Origin: Pegoplata infirma
Lineage: Eukaryota; Arthropoda; Insecta; Diptera; Anthomyiidae
Reading direction: 5' to 3'
Assembly (NCBI GenBank): GCA_963921195.1
Contig: OY992538.1
Location: 231,377,462-231,441,461, forward strand
DNA length: 64,000 nt
In this document: positions 14,270 through 25,800 of the stretch, piece by piece
Numbering within the stretch: the first letter of the stretch is position 1
How the letters are laid out: every line of letters starts with the position of its first letter
Translations under genes and position numbers: made by a program
Notes under the pieces: generated by a model
The model's input: only the letters and a program-made list of their open reading frames with translations
Databases searched by the model: none
Told to the model about the DNA's origin: nothing

Positions 14270-16190
14270 TAAAATAAATAGTTTCAAATGTTTTGAGGAT
14301 GTTTATTCTGGCTCGAGGTCATTATTTTCTTTACTAATTAAAACCATGATATTCTCATAGCATAATTTTCAAGAAAAATTATTTTTTGTTTTAAATTTAT
14401 TTATGTTGGTCATTTTTGCAAGACTTAATCGACACGTGTTTCGGAATTTGTCAAGATTCCATTGTCAAGATTATTTAGCAAAAATAGAAACGATTTACTA
14501 CAAAGTAGCAAACGAGTCTAATGACAAATCGTTTAGTGCACAAACTAGCAAATTAATACATATTCGCCTCTATTCGCAATGAGAATTAGAACGACGAAGA
14601 AATTGTACCATACTAATAAGGCAACGATTATCAATAACCAACAAAAATATTTAAAACAATTATACATACGATAGTCCATTGGACTACAACAATATGTTTT
14701 TTGTGTTTTTGTTGTAACAAATACTCCATATTAGGGTTATTCATCACATGGCGTGCCAACCATTATGTTCAAATTCTGATTAATTTTTATTAAAAAATAA
14801 AAATTGTTTTATTCGACCTTTAAAATATTATATTTTGAGGATGTTTATTCTGGCTCGAGGTCATTATTTTCTTTACTAATTAAAACCATGATATTCTCAT
14901 AGCATAATTTTCAAGAAAAATTATTTTTTGTTTTAAATTTATTTATGTTGGTCATTTTTGCAAGACTTAATCGACACGTGTTTCGGAATTTGTCAAGATT
15001 CCATTGTCAAGATTATTTAGTTTCAAATGTTTCAATTAGTGGAATTTGATAATAAATTAAATCTAAAAAAAGTAATATTAATTAATAAAAAAATTAAAAG
15101 CCTAAATTCTGTTTTAATTTTTAAATTAATAAAAATTATTTATTATTCGACCTTTAAAATTCTATTTTTGAGAAAGATTATTCTAGCTCAAGGTCATATT
15201 TCTTTTACTAATCGTTACGATGATATTGTCAAAGTAACAATTTTCAAGAAACTTTTTATAAAGTTGTTTGTTTTAAATTGATTGGTTTGGTCATTTTGCA
15301 AGACTTACTCGACACGTGTTTCGGAATTCGTCAAATTCCATTATCAAGAGTATTTAGCAAATTGACAATTTCTCGTTATGACTATTTACATACGAATATA
15401 AGTCTTTATGTTTTGCCACAAACTATTATCAATTTGCTAAATACTCTTGATAATGGAATTTGACGAATTCCGAAACACGTGTCGAGTAAGTCTTGCAAAA
15501 TGACCAAACCAATCAATTTAAAACAACTTTATAAAAAGTTTCTTGAAAATTGTTACTTTGACAATATCATCGTAACGATTAGTAAAAGAAATATGACCTT
15601 GAGCTAGAATAATCTTTCTCAAAAATAGAATTTTAAAGGTCGAATAATAAATAATTTTTATTAATTTAAAAATTAAAACAGAATTTAAACAAAAGTATAG
15701 CACGCCTCACTTCTGTTCATATTATGAATAAGAAGGAATACAACAAAAGCAGTGAACATCTTACTCGCGTAAGAAATCTACTGTCTGTATGTATATACTA
15801 GCCTGTAATACAAGCTGTATATATGAAGGTATGTTTGAATTAAATAGTGATGGTTTGGTTTTGACTTTTCGTTTGAAATTTAGAGCTGTATTATGTTGTG
15901 TATTTAGTACATTTCTCGTTATGACTATTTACATACGAATATAAGTCTTTATGTTTTGCCACAAACGATTGTCAATTTGCTAAATACTCTTGATAATGGA
16001 ATTTGACGAATTCCGAAACACGTGTCGAGTAAGTCTTGCAAAATGACCAAACCAATTAATTTAAAACAAACAACTTTATAAAAAGTTTCTTGAAAATTGT
16101 TACTTTGACAATATCATCGTAACGATTAGTAAAAGAAATATGACCTTGAGCTAGAAAAATCTTTCTCAAAAATTAAAAGCCTAAACTAAA
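14270..16190. repeat. cluster of direct and inverted copies of one ~220-bp segment
   Basis: A segment with 'CTCRAGGTCAT', 'TTTGCAAGACTTA', 'CGACACGTGTTTCGGAAT' and 'CAAGATTATTTAGC' appears forward at about 14292-14500, 14830-15020 and 15130-15370, and reversed at about 15425-15670 and 15970-16175. The 15130 and 15425 copies form a long, nearly perfect inverted repeat around a short centre near 15398. No coding frame of interest is present; origin unknown. Confidence 0.75.
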
Positions 16191-17477
16191 AAATGCAAAT
16201 TTTTCGTTTTTGCTTGAAACAATTTCTGTGCTGATGCACATTGCATTTAATGCACATATAAATTCCGGTGGTCAAGGGGAGATATTTTTTAATTGCAGAA
16301 AGATGAGACTTAACATTTGTAACAAAATATACCTGAACTTCATCCTTTTCATACATAAATATTTTTTTGAAAAAGGTGATCGAAATGGGCTATCATGCAG
16401 GGGGCCCCTTTTTCGATTTTAGATCTTTTGCCAATTGCGATTACACTGGTAAATTTTTTTGCTTATATGGCGTTCACACTTACGACCTTAAACAAGTTGT
16501 TTAACAAAACACCAGTAACAGAATAAAAACGTAATGAATACAGAAAAAATAATTTTTGAAACACGTAGCCCTTAAACTCTCTAAAATAGCAAGTGTGAAC
16601 TGCACATTATGTGTTCTTAAATTCTTATATAATATGACTGTGCCTCTAATAAAACAATAAAATTTTTTTTCTGGATTCTGGTGTTGTGACATAAAATTTT
16701 GTAACGTCTGCTTGATTAAAATTTTGGAATTTCCAAAAAAGGACATTAGTATTTTTTTTACAACGCAAAGAAGAGTGCAGTGACATTCAATGTGCATATA
16801 TCAAATATTAACAATGTTTGCAAAAGAAAAAATTTCATCACAGAAAAGGTCTACATTTTTTAAGATCTACTTTTATTAGGGGTCATAAAAACCGTGACAA
16901 AAAATATTTCTTTTATGTTTTTATGGCTTTTAAAATTCAAGTAGCTAACTCCTTTCTGTTATGTGACATTGCATGCAAAGGATTACTGATCGATGTAACA
17001 TCTTTTGCAATTCGTTAGTCAGGTAAAACCTAATAATGTGATGGAAAGAAAATTTTTGACGTCACAATTAAACAAACGAAAATAAGAATACAAAAAACCG
17101 AAACAAAACCGATACGAAAGTAGAAAAAAATGAATTGGTATTGGTTTTTTATTGGTATTGGTTTTGAAGAATAAAAGTATTGGTTTTTAATTGGTATTGG
17201 TAGTGGGGAATCAGTTTTGGTTTTTTATCGGTATTGGTATCGCACAAATAAAGGTATTGGTTTTTATTTGGTATTGGTTTTCAATTTGAATTGGTATTAA
17301 CGGGTATTGGTATCGAAAAGGTATTGGTACCCATCATTGCTTTGAACGGATTTAAATAGAAGAACATTGGCAAAGGGCTTGGAAAGCACTTTTTCGAATT
17401 CATACTACCTTCTACACAAAAAATAAAGTGCTTTGCCGAGACTTTTTCTTTGGAACGGTTGGCAGTTTCTGTCTGGG

Positions 17478-18290
17478 TCAAGTTATGCGTTCTATGAGAA
17501 TATGTATTTGAAAAAGGACAAAAATGACCCCTAAAAATGGGAGAATGGAGGTTAATATGTTCTAAGAAAAGAACCGCTATTAAATTTCAAGGAAGTTTTC
17601 AAAACCCTCGGGGGTTTTGGTCTTCTATTGGTATACTTTTATTATTTTTTGCTTCTATCTAAGATACACTCAAAATTTGTTGCACAGTGTTATCACAGAA
17701 TCCATAAATACCAAAGATATATCGCTCATTTAACTGTTTCCGGCAGTTTATAAAAAGTTCTTAATATCATTTGTTAATGACTGAAATCTTGATTACCACA
17801 TAAAAATCGATAAAGTTACTCGTAAAACGCAAAACGAATATTTTTTCGGAATGAAACCACTTCTATGCAATTCAATTCCACTTTGATTTTTAAAAGTGAT
17901 TTCTTTCTGAAAAAAACATTTTTTTTGTGTTTCACAAGTTAACTAATTATTCTAAATCCGTACTTTTATATGGTTTTAAACAAAAGAAATTTATGAAATT
18001 TACGTTCTTAAAAGGTTAATGATTCATTACAATTAAAAAAAAATTATTAAAAGTGCAAATAAAGTACAAATTTCATGACTTAAAAAAAAAAACAAAAATT
18101 TTACTTGATCCCAGACAGACTTCGTGTGAACGAAAAAAATAGAGTTGAATCAATTACAATCTCTTTAGTTTATTTCTCTATGATAAAGCAAATAAAAACA
18201 AGTCGTTTTTACACTTTGTTTTTTTTTCTTTATTTTTCTACTAATACTTATTTTTTTCTTCTCTTCCGTAAGCGCATCCTAATTGTAGGC
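17478..18290. other. AT-rich spacer
   Basis: No gene, transposon terminus or tandem array was recognised here. Confidence 0.35.
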
Positions 18291-18797
18291 GTCTGGCATT
18301 AAACTCGACTAGCGTCATCTAATGGTCCGTAACTGTACTAAATTAATTATAACTGTCATACATTCTGTTTTAGCTCAGCCACGAACCTTTATAATAATAT
18401 AGTAATAGTATACTTTTAGGCGTTAACAGAGGCCGCGCATATTTTTACATGCACTAAAGGTTTGTTGCACCTTAAATATTTATTTCAATACTGCTTGCAC
18501 AGTGGGATATTTGACAAAAAAGTTTAAAGTTATGAAAAATAATAGTAGTACATATTAATGCAATTATTGACAAAAAATTCATGTTTGGTATAAAAAGTTT
18601 TCGGTGGTTACCGCCAAATGATGTGTTGAAAAACCTGTTAATTTTGGTGTGCTAATTTTGGTGTGCTAATTTTGGTGTGCTAATTTTGGTGTGCAAATTT
18701 TGTTGTCTAACGAAAGACATGTCCAACCGGTCCAGTATCTGGAAAACACTGGTGTAGGGTATCATATGGTCGGTCTTGACCGACTATAGTTTTCTTA
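18291..18797 (+). mobile_element. 3' end of a second mini-me/Helentron-like subfamily
   Basis: The terminal motif is the stem-loop GGTCGGTC-TT-GACCGACt at about 18769-18787, followed by a T-rich spacer and CTTG near 18797. A near-identical end is at 50695-50738. Upstream, TAATTTTGGTGTGC is repeated four times in tandem (18639-18694). The 5' boundary was not found, so the left coordinate is approximate. Confidence 0.55.
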
Positions 18798-19034
18798 CTT
18801 GTTTTAAATTAATATCTGCCCCAACGTTCACGTAGGTTTTTTTTGTTAAATAATTTTTTAAGTTATTCTACCAATATATGGACATTCCATGCCAAATCGC
18901 ACAATTTCCGACAAGACCCTTTTTGATTTGTTTGATATGTTTTAGTACGTATTAACTAAAACTTGTACACAAATTTTCAGCCTTTTATTCCAAGAAAAAT
19001 TTTAGATTAATTTTGACCAGTTAAAATATGGATA

Positions 19035-19910
19035 CCCGAGTAAAAATAATTTAATATGATCTTATATACTTTTATATAGTCATATTATTTCATATATGAG
19101 CATGTGTGACACTATGTATTGCGAGATAAATTTATATAATAAATTTTTATGTGCGATTTTTTTAAGATATCGCCATACATAACTATATGTTGTAACATCT
19201 GGTCCCATGTATCATTCCAATATTCTTAAGTGTTTTATATAAAGTTTTATATGCCTCCATTATTTTTTAATTTTTCAAAGTTTTTTTCAAGAACTTATTT
19301 TAATCGCGAATATTTTCAAAGTGTTTTATATAAAATTTCATATGACTCCATATTTTATATTTTTCCAAGCACAACTTTTTTATCACGAATATTTTCTAAG
19401 TGTTTTACATGACTCCATCTTTTAAATTTTTTCTACGTTTTTTTCAAGAAAATTTTTTTACGCAAATATTTTCTAAGTGTTTTATATAAATTTTATATGA
19501 CTCCATTTTTAAAAATTTTTCTAAGTTTTTCAAAGGACAAATTTTTTATGAGAATATTTTCTAAGTGTTTTATATAAAATTTAACATGACTCCATGTTTT
19601 GAAATTTTTCTAAGTTTGTTTGAAAATTTTGAAAAGTTGAAATTTTAATTTTTCAACTTTTTATTAAAAAAAATATAAAAAAACATCCGATTTATAAAAT
19701 TTTATAAATTTTAATATAATTGGATATAATTTTATATCATTGGATTAGACCAAAACTCGTATCAAAGTCGATATAAAGTTATATAAACTGATATTATTAG
19801 ATAATATTCGATCAAATCTTATGAAACCATTTTTCGTATAAAATTATATCAAAATAGACACGAACTCATATAAAATTATATATAGCGTCACATAATTTTT
19901 TTTACTCGGG
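19035..19910. mobile_element. CCCGAGTAAAAA element, copy 1
   Basis: Inverted termini CCCGAGTAAAAAT / (A)TTTTTTTACTCGGG, flanked by TA on both sides (19033-19034, 19911-19912). The interior repeats a diverged ~100-bp unit with 'TTTTCTAAGTGTTTTATATA' and 'ATGACTCCAT' about five times between 19215 and 19615. A second copy, itself interrupted, is at 25482-26987. Confidence 0.7.
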
Positions 19911-20230
19911 TATCTTAAAAAAATTTGGACAACATTTTGTTGGTATTTAAATTTAGTTTTAGAAAAAAAGATATATAAAAATCTTTCGAAGTAATTCAGC
20001 ACAATTTTCAGTTCGAAATAATCGGTGCCAGAACGCATATTATTACCCTGCAACCGATTCTACTCAACATTTCAAAATTAGTGATTTTTGTCCGAAATTG
20101 TCTTGAAAGCAATCGTTTTTTAGAGCAAGTAGTTTTTTTTTTTAAATAATTTTACATAGAAAATCGCATGACCTACATCAGACATTTCTCAAAAGAAGTC
20201 TTATACTTTATACAGACTAGCGTGATTTTA

Positions 20231-20275
20231 AAATCACTATGTGATTTTCCTTTGAACAAAATCACATAGTGATTT
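20231..20275. repeat. 18-bp perfect stem-loop
   Basis: AAATCACTATGTGATTTT, a 9-base loop, then its exact reverse complement. Each arm is itself nearly palindromic (ATCAC...GTGAT). Function unknown. Confidence 0.75.
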
Positions 20276-21095
20276 ACAAAATCATCTCAAATTGTAATAG
20301 CATAAAGAAAAATTGCAAAATCATCTCAACTTACCATGGTAAGTTCTTGTAGTGTGAACATGGCCTTAGGTGATATGTCCCCAGAAAGTCAGCATGCTCT
20401 GACTACTGCTGACTTTGAGTGAGGACATTTTGAAAATTTATATGAAACTATCCTCAACTCAGTACATAGAGATGTCTTGTAGATGTCAGCAGTGACTCTG
20501 ACATGTCATCGCGCCGTCACTGAGGATGGCTCGAGGACGCTGCCAACCAGGATTTTGCTGATATTACCGTAGAATATATTCAAGAATCTATTGAAACAGG
20601 AATTCGTTCCAAATTTTCGTGGGAAGTATCACTTAATTTTTAACGTTTAAAAATTAAAATCAACTTTTTGAAAAAGTCCGAAACCTATAAAAAAAATTTG
20701 CGAAACCGAAATTGTGCGATTTGGCATGAAATGCCCTATATGTAGTCGCTGAGTAAGCCAAGTTTACACTGCAAAGTCATCTACAGCAATGACAAAAAAA
20801 ATTAAATAAACAACTATTAATAACAAAAAATACTGGTGGTCAGTGTCTTGGCCAGAAATAGTGAGGAAGAAGAAAAACATGTTATTAATGTTGTGTGCCA
20901 CATTATGGTACTGCAAGTATATGAAAATAGTTGGTGACACTTGATATTGAAAACTAAAAAAGGTGGAGTTTTCAAATAAAAGTTATGTGTCTTTTTTTTT
21001 TTAATGTTAATTAAGATTCTGCATTTGTTCTGCAAAAAAAGTTTACTTATTCATTATGATATTTTGACCCACACAAATTATGTATTTTTGTGCAA

Positions 21096-22246
21096 CACTC
21101 AAAAAATTATGTTAGTAAAATCACTGGAAAATGTCAGTTAAAATAACTACATTGTAAGTTGTTTTGGGGTCAACTACTTTTTCAGTTAAATCAACTAACA
21201 AAGTTATTTTAACTGACAAAAAACAATTGACTTATGAAGTAAAAACTACTTACATTTGTAGTCAAAACAACTAAAATGTAGTAAAAATAAAATAACAAAT
21301 ATATAATTTTTTTTTCAAAAAATTTTTCAGAAAAAAATTGAAAACCAATTTTTTTCCAAGTTTTTTTTAAAAAAAAAGTTTTGAAAAAAGAAACAAAAAT
21401 TTATATTTATTTTTTGGAAAAAAACTTTGAAAATTTTTCAGAGATAAAAAAAATAAAATTAACTACTTTAAATAACTGTTACTACATCACAGTACTTTTT
21501 TGTTAGTAGTTCAAAAAAACGACTTAAAATAACTAACAGAAATAGTTGTTTAACATTTTTCATGCAAAAACAACTGACTTTGTAGTTGAAAACAACTAAC
21601 TACAGTAAAATATACAAACAACTAACATGTAGTAACTTACATAATTTTCTGACAAGGGAAGTATCTCAACCCTTATGAACCGATTTGCCTGAAACTTAAA
21701 ATATATATAAATGAGACGATTTTAAGGTTGGGGTGTTTCGGCTTTTCGTCCATATCAGTGTTTCAAAATTTCGTTGTCCCCTTATGAAACCTTATGGACC
21801 TCCGGGAAAATTTCGATAACTCACGAACTAACAGGAATATCCTCTAGAGCAAAAATACGTGTCGACTTAAATTTAATAAAGATTATTTCGTATTCATATG
21901 GACATCGTAGCTCTATGTCTTCATATAAATACTCCCCAAAATTTTCACATTTTCATGAAAAAAGTATTTAACGAATCCAAACTTTTACAAGGTTAGGCCA
22001 CCGTTGGATAGGCATTAAAAAACCCTTTCTTCTCATATGTAAACATCATATAGTTTCTTAGAAAGAAATGGCTGAAAAATCCAAAAAACCATTTTTTTGC
22101 CATTTTTTGACCCATGTTTTGAACCCCTAAATCCCCGATATGGCCGATAAGCCGAGACACCCCAACCTTAGAATTGTCTCTTTTGTATATATTTTACGTT
22201 TCATGCAAATCGGTTCATAAGGGTTGAGATACTTCCCTTGTGAGTG
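21096..22246. mobile_element. CACTCARAAAATTATGT MITE, copy 1, with a nested insertion
   Basis: Starts CACTCAAAAAATTATGTTAG and ends (22241-22246) in TGAGTG after the nested element. Left and right halves are inverted copies built on GTTGTTTTGGGGTCAACTAC and ACTGACTTTGTAGTT-type motifs. Other copies at 28926 and 29659 are complete. Flanking TA is not preserved here. Confidence 0.7.
21653..22240. mobile_element. 588-bp TIR element inserted in the MITE end
   Basis: Inverted ends of about 40 bp: CAAGGGAAGTATCTCAACCC at the left, with the reverse complement at the right, continuing through TTATGAACCGATTTGC. TGA is present on both sides (21650-21652, 22241-22243), and removing it restores the MITE terminus TTCTGAGTG, so TGA looks like a 3-bp target duplication. 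No coding capacity. Confidence 0.7.
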
Positions 22247-22301
22247 AATAGTTATTAAATAAAACAAACTTCTTTAAAACTAAATATTATTTCAGAGACT
22301 T

Positions 22302-22322
22302 TTTATTCGTTTTCTTTTATTT
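22302..22322 (-). terminator. poly(A) signals of the cuticle gene
   Basis: On the minus strand AATAAA occurs at about 22307-22302 and 22321-22316, roughly 250 bp after the stop codon at 22569-22571. This is suitable for 3' end formation of the cuticular protein transcript. Confidence 0.5.
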
Positions 22323-22568
22323 ATTTTCTTTTTACAAGTTAATCTTACCAAAAAACAAAAAAAAAAAAAACAAAGTAGATGGTATAATTTTAATTAAAAA
22401 ATATTAACAAATCAACAAAGATGAAAGATTTTTCTTTTTTACTCTATTCCGCATCAGTTAAATTACAAAATCTTAAGCAAGTTGTACGTTTAAGCTTAAT
22501 TTTATTTTTTTTTATGTATTATCCTGCATTCGTTCATCATCAACATCAACAATATAAAAATAATGAGA

Positions 22569-22829
22569 TTAGTATTTATAGCCTGGTCTACCACCAGGTC
22601 CCTGAGGGAATTGAGGTTCACCTTCGTAACTAACATCTGCATGATAACCAGTCTTCCAATCGGCTGTATAACGTACAATTTGTGTACGACCATCGGGTAG
22701 ATTTACACGATATTCACCGGTAACTACATCACCATCACTAGATGCTTTATGAGCATAATCATTGGCAGTCTCAATATCATTGACGGCATATTCAAAATCG
22801 TATGGATTGCCGGGCATATGGACATGATC
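22569..22829 (-). CDS. Cpr50Cb: Cpr50Cb-like last exon (chitin-binding RR-2 domain)
   Basis: The acceptor (TTTGTTTTAG on minus) ends at 22830. Coding starts DHVHMPGNPYDFEYAV, runs 86 codons and stops at TAA (22571-22569). It holds the whole R&R consensus, so chitin binding depends on this exon alone. Confidence 0.93.
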   Translation of the reverse strand, partial: DHVHMPGNPYDFEYAVNDIETANDYAHKASSDGDVVTGEYRVNLPDGRTQIVRYTADWKTGYHADVSYEGEPQFPQGPGGRPGYKY

Positions 22830-25800
22830 CTAAAACAAATTAAAAAAAATATAAGTAAAGATATGATTTTTGAAATAATTAAATTTTATTAAGCAGTTCT
22901 AATAGATTTAAAAATTTTAGCGAAAACGGTTGAGCGGAACTAAATGAACGAAAGTGTAAAGACACCTAGAAAATATTGGTACATTGCACATAACCTCAAA
23001 ATTTGGAAGCGTGGATAATTTAAATAATGATCAAATTTTAAAATTAATTTGATAAAATTTATCGTAATGAGGAAGGTGTTCGCCAAAGTCCTCCGCCGAC
23101 CTAGGTTCATCAAAACGTGTGGATATAAAAAAACAAAGGAACTGACCCAGAAAGTAGATCCACTTATCTTTATGTATTTTGACTTCCTGAATTCGATTTC
23201 GTGATCAGAATTGAATTCTAACGTTGCACTGTGGGCCAGCATCCCTGAATTTTGGCCATAAATAGACCGCTTAACCTATATGTCAAAAAAGTATTGCATA
23301 TGAGTGTTAAAGGATCGCTGATTACGATTCTGGAAAAAAAATTTCAAAATTCAAAATGGCGGATCCAAAATGGCGGACATGATTTTTTAATTCTTTGTTT
23401 ATTGTGTTTAATATAATCGTTATCGATGTATTTGGGGTCGTTTATAACGAATATGAGCTCAGACTTTTAATATTCAAAATGGCGGATCCAATATGGCGAC
23501 AAATTTTAAATTTAAGATTTTTTATATGTTGTCTCTTTTGGACAAAAACTTTGATTTTAATGGTTTTTCGGATGTTAGAACTGATTTTGGAATTAAAGAT
23601 TTGAAATTCAAAATGGCGGATCCAATATGACGAATATGCTTTTGTAATTCTTAGCTAATTGTACTTAAATTAGTAATTTTTGATGTATTTAGGGTCGGTA
23701 ATTACGAATATGAGCAACGATTTTTTATATTCAAAATGGCGAATCCAATATGGCGTCAAATAAAATATTACGTTTTTTCTATGTTGTCTGATTTTGATGG
23801 TTTTTGGAATGCAAAATATGATTTTAGAATCAAATATTCAAAATAGCGGATTCAATATGGCGGACAAGATATTTAAATTATTGATTAATTTTTCAAAATA
23901 TCACTAGGAAATGATTGCGCAAAACGAATATGAACTTAGATTTTTTGAAATCAAAATGGCGGATCCAAAATTTAGATCATAGCTTTTCAATAAAATGTAC
24001 AATGTTTGCATTTCTAAGTTTTTATAAATCCCTCTTTTTGCTTTTATCTGAAGATTTTAATAAAATATTTCTCTTTTAAATGCGTCAAAAAGTTCATATA
24101 TTCAGTGGCTCATTTAAGGGAGAACTTTTTTATTTCCAATTAGCATTTGCCATCCTAAATGTACAAATAATGCAATTTCGGAAAAAAATATTAAAAATTC
24201 TATTGCCAAAATATGCCCGCTTAAACGCGTTACCAGCTTTAATGTTTAGCACTAGAGATGGACGCTGGTCACGTAAATTACGCGTGATCGAAAGTAAGCC
24301 TGAATAAAATGTTTTGTTCGTGAGTGATAAGTGAGTGAGACAATTTTTTTCGTGAGTGATTCGTAGTGAGTGCAATTCTTTGCGTGAGTCTAAATTATTT
24401 AATTGTATTGATTCAGTTTGTTACAATTTTTTTCGCGTTTTAAATGTTTAGCGTGAGTTACGAGTGAGCGTGAGTCACACGTGAGTGGTGTTTTGTTTAC
24501 TCACGTAAATAGTGAGGAAGTGTGAGAAAAAAAAACGATTCAGTAAATTATGTTTTTTTGCGTGAGCGTGAGTCAACGTGAGTCTAAATTCACTCACGTG
24601 CCCATCACCACTTATCACGCCAATGTTGTCAAAGTGGGACATTTTTTATTAGTAATCAATAAAAACAAAAATATCAAAAAAAATTTTGAAGTTCCATTTT
24701 AGGGCATTTCTAAACGTCATATTTTGGTGTATTGCCTCTAGATCAAAAGTTTATGAACGGTCGCACAGGGTCGCAAAAATGTGAATAGAATACATTATCA
24801 GAGACAGATCGTAATTCGAGGTTTGTCAATATCGTTTGGACTTTTTTGGACTTTGGTGTTGAAAAAAGGCGGATTTCAACAAAAGTATGAATTTCCATAA
24901 TTTATTTAAAAAAATATATACTTTTTGCTTACTTTTTGGCAGTTTATCTCATGTGTTGGACAAACAGGTATGTCTTTAGGAGAACTTCGCCGAAAATTTG
25001 AAAAAATATTGTGTCGAAGTACAAACAAAAATTATTTGTTTCATAAATAAAAAATATAAAAAAAATCTCAAACTTTGACTTTAACCTCATGCAAAAAAAA
25101 AACTTTGAGCTATAATAAAAAGATATTAAAGGTGGACAAAATTCAAGATGTCGACATTTCGAAAAAATATTTTTAAATGTGTGTTGCCTTACAGACCTTA
25201 TTGGCCAAAAAATGGAAATCCTGGCCCACAGTGCGTTGGTTGGAATAAAAATCAAAGATCGACCTGTCTGAGGTTATTTTCCTCAATTTTGATTTTCCCA
25301 AGTGTCCAGGCAAATTGTTATTTTCCTAAACCTTTGTAAGTTGTTTTGGGGTCAACTACTTTTTCAGTTATATTAACTAACAATGTTAGTTATTTTAACT
25401 GACAAAAAACAACTGACTTATGTAGTAAAAACTACTTACATTTGTAGTCAAAACAACTCACATGTAGTAAAAATAGACTAACCCGAGTAAAAATAAACAT
25501 ATGTATATAACAATATATAACTTGATGCAAACATAATAACCCAGGCAGAAAAATACGAACGGGAGAGCGCTGGCAAAGTACTTTTTATGGTCGCTTGAGT
25601 GCTGGGAAAGCATCACAGTTTAGTACTCTCCCAGCGTCCAAAATGATAACCACGGTAAACGGTATGCCGTTGCTATTATAAAGCGCTTTGAAAGCGCTTT
25701 AAAAACAAAAAATATGGTACTATTATAGCACTTTTGGAACAAAAAAATGGGACGTATCTAAATTGTATAAGTCCATAAGACACAACTTTTTTTGGTGTAA

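Larger units (their letters stand above)
12437..17339. mobile_element. 4.9-kb composite hAT-like element
   Basis: The termini are inverted: CAAGGATGGGTACCAAT at 12437 and, read inward, CAATGATGGGTACCAAT from 17339. The 8-bp direct repeat CTTTGAAC flanks it (12429-12436 and 17340-17347) and fits the hAT target pattern nTnnnnAn. The intact relative at 26215 lacks the insert. Both subterminal regions (12450-12670 and 17130-17330) are arrays of a TATTGG/GGTATTGGT motif. The interior holds about 250-bp tandem repeats, another hAT MITE and a large inverted/direct repeat block. No transposase was recognised, so it is probably non-autonomous. Confidence 0.75.
11735..17477. mobile_element. CCCAGGCAG element, copy 1, split by a 4.9-kb insertion
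   Basis: The left part (11735-12436) and right part (17340-17477) together match the complete 807-bp copy at 25540-26346 from end to end. The termini are CCCAGGCAGAAAAATACGAA and, at the right, CAGTTTCTGTCTGGG, which form inverted repeats. The element has no transposase. Between the parts lies a separate element flanked by CTTTGAAC on both sides. Confidence 0.8.
18880..20738. mobile_element. element with ~30-bp inverted ends, carrying a nested MITE
   Basis: Left end GACATTCCATGCCAAATCGC and right end (read inward) GGCATTTCATGCCAAATCGC continue into matching ACAATTTC. TA/TATA flanks make a TA duplication possible, but the exact edges are uncertain. It contains the CCCGAGTAAAAA element (19035-19910) and the hairpin at 20231-20275. 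No transposase seen. Confidence 0.6.
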
